In this document: positions 57,209 to 64,000 of the stretch, in pieces
Layout of the letters: each line of letters opens with the position of its first letter
Position numbering within the stretch: position 1 is the stretch's first letter
Assembly: GCA_030347455.1 (NCBI GenBank)
Contig: JAQOSZ010000305.1
Span: 310,001 to 374,000 of the forward strand
Direction of reading: 5' to 3'
DNA from: Kentomonas sorsogonicus
Lineage: Eukaryota > Euglenozoa > Kinetoplastea > Trypanosomatida > Trypanosomatidae
DNA: 64,000 nt
The notes under the pieces: model-generated
What the model saw: the letters and a program-made list of their open reading frames with translations, nothing else
What the model was told of the DNA's origin: nothing
Databases searched by the model: none
Translations under genes and position numbers: made by a program

Positions 57209-57493
57209 ATGATGCGCGCTGCGGGGAAGTGTCTGCTGTTGGCGCCGCGGGCCTCTAGCGGCCGCAGTGTCCGCGGGCGGGCCATTCCCAAGTCCCTCCT
57301 CTCTCCTGCCTCCGCCACCACCACTGCTACTGCTGACGGCGGCTCTCTTTCTTCCTCCTCTCCTCTCTCATCCTCATCCGCCGCTGCTGTAACACCTAAT
57401 ATGACGTCTGCAGAGACTATGGCAACAAAAACATCAACAGCGGTATCAACGCCTGCGCCCACTACTACTGCTGCTAGTAGTGGCGACATTGGA

Positions 57494-57526
<33 letters not shown>

Positions 57527-60500
57527 CGTCCCGTCCGTCGCCGCAACACAAACCGCACACGCACGAATGTTACTACTACTACTGCTAACACTAGTAAAAG
57601 TGCCAGTGGTAATGTCACTACCCCCAGACGTGCTAGTACCAGCAACAACAATAATATCACTAACAGTAATACTAGTAATAATACTATTATTACTAGTAGT
57701 AATAGTACGAATGTTAAGAAGAAGGAACGCCCCAACACCCTGCTGCTGGTGTGCGCCAGCATAAACGACGTCACGTGCTGGCCGTTTTGGAAGTTTTTGC
57801 AGCTGCGCCAGAAGAACAACTCCCTCTCGAACCTGAGCATGCTAGCCTTCAACAGCAGCGGCGGCAGCTTCGAGGCCTCCCTGCACGGCAACGGCCGCTA
57901 CACCCTCAAAAACTACCACACCGTGTCCAACTACCGGCAGGAGCTGCTGCACGACTTTCTTCATCGGCACTACAACACGCAGGAGAACAACAACTACTTC
58001 ATTTACGGCGGCCACGGGATGGGCGACTGCCTCGAGCTCGAGCCCAATCGCACCTCCATTCAGGCGCACGAGCTACCAGAAGTGCTCGGCGCCGGCCGCC
58101 GCTTCCAGGCGATCGTCTTCGACGCGTGCTTCATGGCCTCCTACGACTGCGCGTATCACCTGCGGCACCACACGCGCTACATTGGGGCCTGCGAGGGGTA
58201 TCTGTGGGAGCCCGACACGGCCCTCGACTACCACGTGTTCAACAGCAAGACAGCCGCTATCATGTCTCGCGGGGGCAACGACCCGCTTAACATTTTGCGC
58301 CGCATTCAGCGAAGTTACTGTAAAAAGGCGGTGCGGGGGGACTTTAGCATCATCGACACCACGTACATGGAGGAGCTGCGAGACTGCTTGTTTGCGCGCC
58401 CGCAGCAGCAACAACAGCAACAACTGCAACTTCACAACAGCGCTGCCGCCGCTCTTTCCTCTTCTTCCTTCTCCTCTTCAGTGAAGTCATCCTATGTGTC
58501 TGCTTCCATCCATAGTAGCGACAAGATGAGCACTAATAGTAGCAGCAGCAGCAACAACAGCGATAGTCGTAAGAGTGGTGTTACCAACGCCATCGCCACC
58601 ACCACCACCGCGGCCGCGATTGCTAACAGTACTACTCCTACTACTACTCCTAGTAATAATATGATCAGCCAGGACGACCAGCACTACTATTACCTGACAG
58701 AGCGAGGACCGTTGATGGATCGCATTTACAGCGAGGCGCGTTTTATTTCGCTGCAGGAGCAGGCCGCACTGATGGTGACGGCGGAGGAGAATTTGGCTAA
58801 AATTAGCGCCCTCTACGGACCGCCAGGGAACGAGGAGGAGGGGGAATCGGTGCCGTCACTTAGTTGTGCTTCTTCTTCTTCTTCCTCCAATGTTGCCGCT
58901 GCCACCGCCGCCGCCTCTGCGGCTCCGGCGGACAACTCGCTGCTGTTTTCTGGGAAGAAGTCGGCGGAGGCGCGGCGCGCGTTGGAGTTGGAAATGATGC
59001 AGATGAGTGGTGCTGGCGCGGCGGCTCATACTATGAATGCTAATCTCAATAATAATAACAATAGTAAGGGTCCTGGCACGGCACAGTTTGTTGGCTCTGC
59101 CGCCTCCGCCTCCGCCTCTTTCTCTTCCTCCGCCTGTGGCAACGCACGGACGTTAGAGGTGGTTAACCCGACCCCCACTCTCAACGAAGGTATTCTCCAC
59201 AACCCTGTGCTCGGCGCCCTGGCGGGTGGCGCCGTCGGCAGCAACGGTAAACTGGACAAGAAGGGCCGCGGCCACCACCACCACCATGCATGACATTGGG
59301 AATTCCCACACTAGTGGTAGTGGTAGCAATGTTATGAGTACGAGCATGCATAAGAGTACGAGTGATGAGAGCGGTTTTGCTGTCGCCTCGCTGGCGCTGC
59401 GCAATCGGTTTGATAACTACGATACACGCATTCATAATAGCAGTAGCAACAACAGCAATGCTGATACTACTATAAACGGAGGCAGCGGCGGTGGCTGTGC
59501 GATGAACGGCACAGGAGGAGATTTCTCGTCCTCTGACCCTTCACTTGCGCACAGCACTGTAAATACCACCGCAAACACCGCAAACGCTAATGCTAACGCC
59601 GCCGTGCGTCTCTCCTCGCCGCCGTCTCTCGTCCCGCTGCCGCCCGGCGTCGGCGGCGGCGGCGTTCGGATGACCCGCAAGCGTCGGCTGATGAACGCGA
59701 TTCAATTCAAGTACTCTATTTACCCCTCCGAGCGAGACGACAAGCATCTCGTAGATCTCCGCGCCTACCTGCGGGACATGGCCAAGGCGGAGGAGGAGGC
59801 GGAGGAGGCGGCGCGCGCGGCGGCGGCGGCGGCGACGGCCAAGGCGGCCAAGGCGGGCGGCAGGGGCGGCGGCGGCCGCCGACGCCGGGCAAATGGCAGT
59901 GGCAGTGAGGCGGCGGCGACTCTTAACATTACCGGCGCCACCACTATCACCACCACCACTCGCAGTAACGCACGCTCCAAAGGTCGCGCCGTGTATCCCC
60001 CGCAGCAGTCCACTCCTCCGCACACGGGTGTTATTGCCTCCACTGCTAATACAACTGCTAATAGTAGTAGCAGTAGTGGGGTGTCTTCATCCTCTCTTGC
60101 TCTCCTCCCGCCGCCGCCGGGCGTGCGCAGCCGCGCCCCCCGCTACAGCGCCCGCTACGCCCTGGATCTACTGACGCGCCACATTGTGGTGTCTCACACG
60201 CCGCCGCGCGCGGAGGCGCTTCTCTACGGCACCGCGCTGGGCGGTATGAACTTCTCCGTGAAGGAGTTCTCCTCCATTTCCCGACCCCCGGCGGGTGCCG
60301 CCGCCACCATCGCTGCCGCTACTGCCACTGCCGCAGCACAGCCGCCGCTGCCGCTGTCGTCTCAGTCGTCTTTACTCTCATCATCGTCATCGGTCAACAC
60401 CGCCGCTGACACGTTTAGCAGTGGGAATGCGAGTGCCAATAAAGGCGCGGCGCCGGCAGCAGCGGCGGTGGTGGTCTCTGCCGCGCGCCGGCAGCTCAAT

Positions 60501-60830
60501 CAGAGGGCAAAGGAGTTTTTACTCATGCACGGCGGCGACTGCAGCAGCAGCAGCAGAGGCAGCAACCGACACACCCACACCCACACAGCAGCAGCAGCAG
60601 CAGCATTTAATCAGCAGCAAAACGGAGGCGGCAGTCACCACCAGATTTGCGAGGACGCAGTCAATACGGATAACGAGCATAGTAACCACAATAATAACAC
60701 TAATAATAATAGTAGTGATGAGGATAGAAAGATGCACTCTACTGGAGGCAAGAGGGCTCCGAGGTCCAGGAAGCAGCAACAACAGCAGCAACATCAGTCG
60801 GGGGTTGCTAGCGCCTCTGCTTCTCGGTAG
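57209..60830 (+). CDS. Clan CD, C11-type (clostripain-like) cysteine peptidase, PNT1-like, with long C-terminal extension
   Basis: The ordered core matches C11 peptidases, and the closest known protein by layout is trypanosome PNT1, a kinetoplast-associated C11 peptidase. ATG 57209 gives MMRAAGKCLLLAPRASSGRS, a basic, acid-free start that could be a mitochondrial presequence. After a Thr/Asn-rich linker, the core runs from TLLLVCASINDVTCWPFWKF. The catalytic His is at residue 269 (YGGHGMGD) and the catalytic Cys at residue 307 (VFDACFMASYD), with Asp305 two before it as in the family. RHHTRYIGACEGYLWEPDTA and GDFSIIDTTYMEEL follow. The remaining roughly 800 residues are an Asn/Ser/Ala-rich extension with islands (LMDRIYSEARFISLQEQAAL, MTRKRRLMNAIQFKYSIYPS, ALDLLTRHIVVSHTPPRAEA). 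One frame change lies near a CAC run at 59273-59290: the first frame stops after HHHHHA, and the +1 frame (from 59226) continues to TAG 60828-60830. The extension is unusually long for this family. Confidence 0.8.
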
Positions 60831-62247
60831 TGTCGTTATTACTCCGTATGATGTTGCTCCTGTTTTATTTTTTTTCCCCATAGAATAATGCTCATTTTTT
60901 TTTTGTTTTTCTCTCCGTCTCGTTCGCTTCCCAAATCCACTCTTTATTTTTCCCCCTTTTTATTATGATTATTTCTTTCACAGAGCTCCATCATCACTTT
61001 TACTGTTTCTTTGCACAACATCAGCTCTCAAAGCGCTTTTTTTTTTGTTGGTTCCCCTCTTCTCAAGAAAAAAACACACACACAAAACAAGCAATCAAAC
61101 AAAGAGCCTCGTCACGTGTAACTAGCGTTTGTGTTATCGACACTGTCTGCTGTTTTGACACGATGATATTCTTCGTTGGTAATTATCTTTTCGTTCTGTT
61201 TTGTTTTTGACCTTGTATTCACAGATGCCATGTTTCTCTGCTTTTTTTTCTCTACTTCTTTTTCAACATATAACTAAAATTCGCCAGAAAGTAACGGTAA
61301 AAGTGCGTTTATCTAGTTCTCTCTGATTTTTCCCTTTCCCTGAAACTTCCGCGTTGCTATTGTTGTTTTCTTTGTGTGTATTCTCTTTTGCTTTCTCTTT
61401 TTCGACTTCTTCTTCGAAACTTCAGTTTCGCTTTTCCAACACTGCGTTGTGCCGTCTTTGTTTCGCCAGATGGAGTGCTCTTGTATTGTTTTAAGTTTTA
61501 TTTTCCATTTGTCAGACACACGCACACACACACGCACACACCCACGCACGCACGCATGAGTAGATATACATACATAAATGCACCCGGGAGCCTCTCCCAT
61601 TGTACTGGATTGATGGAGTCCGCCTTGTACGTACCTAGTTTTTAAACACAACACAACACAAGAAAGAAATTAAATGGAAAAAAAAAGAAAGAAAGAGATT
61701 ACATGTATGGGATGAGTCCGATGAGAAGAAGAAAAAAGTGGTGAAGGCGACGAAGAAGAAATGCATGTGCGCTGTTGTACTTTTGAAACCATCGAATATA
61801 TTTATTTGTATGAGTGGGGTTTGGGGAGTTTTTTCCCCTCTGAAGTACAAAAAGTGAAGAAACTTCAGACCCATTTCGTTTTTCCTTTCCATATGTATGA
61901 TTTTAGATGTGTGAGCGCTTACTTAACTTCCCTTTTCCCTTCTCTCTTTCACCTTCACTTTCATTTTCACTTTCACTTTTTTTTTTTATACCGTTTTCTT
62001 CTTTCTTTAAGGATCTTGTATCGTATATTTCTGCGTAGAGCACTAGCGTATTTAAAGTTTTTTTTTTCCTAAGAACAGAGAACAACACTATTTTTTCCTT
62101 ATTCTATCGTTAAAAAAAGTGTTTTTTTTTTTTTGTAGGCAGCGACAGCACCGTATAACCGAAGAAGGACATCGCTCTGTCGAACATCCAGGCCAAAAGA
62201 AAAGCAACGATAATAACAGACACACATACACACATACATACACGCAA
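60831..62247 (+). other. Spacer upstream of the last gene
   Basis: T-rich spacer with a CA-rich patch at 61515-61555. A T tract at 62122-62134 followed by GTAG (AG 62137-62138) is a strong candidate trans-splice acceptor about 110 nt before the ATG at 62248. No gene seen. Confidence 0.5.
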
Positions 62248-64000
62248 ATGGACGCTGATGAATTTGACATCGATTATGTGCTGTCCTCCTCCGCCTCTGC
62301 ACTGGAGTGGAGCGGCGGCGACAGCGGCGACAGTGAGGGGGAGGCAAACGCCATCGGCTGTCACACTGACAGTCGTGGGAATAACGACATAGACGGTGAA
62401 GACAAAAACGCAGCGGCGGCAAAAAGGGGGACGCCGCCGCCTCCGCCGCCACAGCAACAGTGTAACATGCCGCCAAGCAGCTTTCAAACACCCCTGCGAT
62501 CGACACCACCGCCGACAACAGCGAGTAATGCGAATAATAGCAGTAACGGTACGAATGCTATCGCACCTCCACCCCCACCGCAGGGAATTCAGCTCCCCCC
62601 TGCCGCCTCCTCCCCCTCCTCTCACTCCTCCAATATTATATCGTCCTCTCTCTCCCCTCCAGCGCCGGTATCATCCGCATCGGCATCACGTTCGTATCAA
62701 GGCAAAGCGCAGAGTCTGCCGTACCGACTGAAAGGCCGCGGGCGCGTCGTCATTGCCGGGCCTCTGGGAGCCAACATGGAGTGTCTGGCGGCGACTAGCG
62801 ACACCGCCGGTGCGTTTGGCGTGCTGCACGCGGACCGGCTGGCACGGGTTGAGAGAGTAGTAGGACAAGGACTTGGACTAGAGGCCGGGCCGGGGCTCGG
62901 GGGTGCATCTGCCTCTAGTAGCAACAACAATGACAACAACAACAACATCAACGTTCATAGCGCGCGTGGCGTAGGTGCTGAGACACGCGCTGCCGATCCA
63001 ACAACAGATGCAACAACAACAACATCTGAGGCTGCTAGCGACGACCCTCTTGCGGGATATGATTATGTCTACTACACCGTCGTGGGGGTCAGCACCCTCA
63101 CCAAGGATCTGGTGCTGCTGCGAGACGGGGATAGCAAGGCGACACTGCTGGCGGGGGTGCGGGGGCCGCGGGCGCTCACGGCAGCCACCGCCGCTGTTGT
63201 GAATGAGGACGTGAGCGAGAGACGTCGGGTGGAGAGCGAACTGTCGCGGCTCGCTGTCGTGTTTGCTGCTCCTCCTTCTGCTCCTCCTTCGTCTGCCTCT
63301 GTGGATTTGAAGGAGCACGTGAGCGGTGAGAGTGACACACGCGCACCCGAGGCCAAGTCGATAGCAGCGCCACCATCAAGCGGAATTGACGTTGGGTTTC
63401 TTCAAGGTTGGCGGCGCCGCACTGCCGCCTCCGGCGCTGCCGCTGGTGCGTTCGCTGCCGCCACTGCATCCTTCTCGGGATGGGGGAAGTGATGGCGCGA
63501 ATGAGGAGACCGCCGCCGCCGCCGCCGCAACGGGGGAGGAGGAGAGGGAGAGGAAAGACACGAATAAGAACAAGAGTAGTAGTAACAATAGTGCCCTCGC
63601 GACGGAAAACACAGAAAACGCAGAAGAGGAGACAAGAGAGCCTGCGCTGGCCGTGCAGAGACAGCAGGGCGAAGAAGGTTTGCTGCAGGGAGGAGCTGCT
63701 CCCGATTTTGCTAGTAGTAGTGATATCATCATCAACAGCAGCAACAACGGCACAGACAATACTAATAATACTACTACTACTAATACTAATGCAACTTGCG
63801 AGCCCAGCAACGAGGCAACGGATGCACCCGCTGTTGCTCCTGCTGTTACTGTTGCTGTTAGTGTTGCTGCTACTGCTTGTGAAACGGCGAACAACAACAA
63901 CAACAACGGACATGATGCCGAAAGACGGTAACGAAGACAGTCACACGAGAGATGATAGTATCAGCAGTAGTCGTGGTGTTCGCCCCGGCGACCCGCGCCC
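62248..64000 (+). CDS. Unknown protein, 5' part, running off the window
   Basis: Not recognised. ATG 62248 begins MDADEFDIDYVLSSSASALE, acidic, followed by a Pro/Ser-rich linker. An ordered segment then comes (LKGRGRVVIAGPLGANMECL, AATSDTAGAFGVLHADRLAR, GYDYVYYTVVGVSTLTKDLV, LLRDGDSKATLLAGVRGPRA, ESELSRLAVVFAAPP). It has a beta-rich look with Gly-bounded strands. The first frame becomes implausible after GIDVGFLQG and stops at 63490-63492. The +1 frame carries on (GGAALPPPALPLVRSLPPLH, then Asn/Thr/Ala-rich sequence) to a TAA at 63929-63931. The third frame then looks best (GNEDSHTRDDSISSSRGVRP) to the window edge. So at least two frame changes are needed and the gene is incomplete here. Confidence 0.6.

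Noticed and set aside
1-64000. Transposons, retroelements, tRNA or rRNA genes, CRISPR arrays and strand-switch regions
   Set aside because: No reverse transcriptase, transposase, tRNA-type or rRNA-type sequence was recognised, and all convincing genes share one strand.

Overview
This window looks like a stretch of a trypanosomatid (kinetoplastid) nuclear chromosome. The reasons are seen in the sequence. Every convincing gene lies on the + strand. Genes are intronless, GC-rich and far apart. The spacers are AT-rich and full of pyrimidine runs followed by AG, as expected for trans-splicing and polyadenylation of a polycistronic transcript. The recognisable families (M17 leucyl aminopeptidase, nodulin-like MFS carrier, ArsA/GET3 ATPase, clan CD C11-type cysteine peptidase) all occur in kinetoplastids. 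The proteins carry many Asn, Gln, Ser and Thr runs made from AAT/AAC, CAA/CAG and similar triplets. I cannot name the genus.

Layout: a leucyl aminopeptidase (1321-3099); a 2.5 kb spacer holding three almost identical 62-66 nt elements that fold like trypanosomatid single-hairpin H/ACA RNAs (4358-4754); a 7 kb gene of unknown function (5615-12598); a nodulin-like MFS transporter (13427-15479); a four-copy tandem family of coiled-coil proteins (18234-27891), bracketed by two direct repeats of about 265 bp; an ankyrin-repeat protein (28692-29754); a single-pass membrane protein (32130-34790); a GET3/ArsA ATPase (36266-37770); a 9.2 kb gene for a giant type I membrane protein whose tail repeats an S-D-x-Y-S-E-I-E-G motif (39636-48831); a coiled-coil protein (50131-54944); a PNT1-like C11 cysteine peptidase with a long low-complexity extension (57209-60830); and the 5' part of an unknown gene that runs off the window (62248-64000).

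The strangest overall feature is that many genes change reading frame by one base, sometimes a dozen times per gene. Each piece still reads as sensible protein in its own frame. Other genes, including all four tandem copies and the 2.7 kb membrane-protein gene, are fully open. The shifts I could pin down are single-base gains or losses, often in very short runs. Uncorrected assembly error is the simplest explanation, but the patchy distribution deserves checking against reads and RNA. Coordinates given for shifted genes are whole-gene spans across frames.

No functional link between neighbouring genes is evident beyond shared transcription, which is normal for kinetoplastids. No transposon, retroelement, tRNA, rRNA or CRISPR was recognised.
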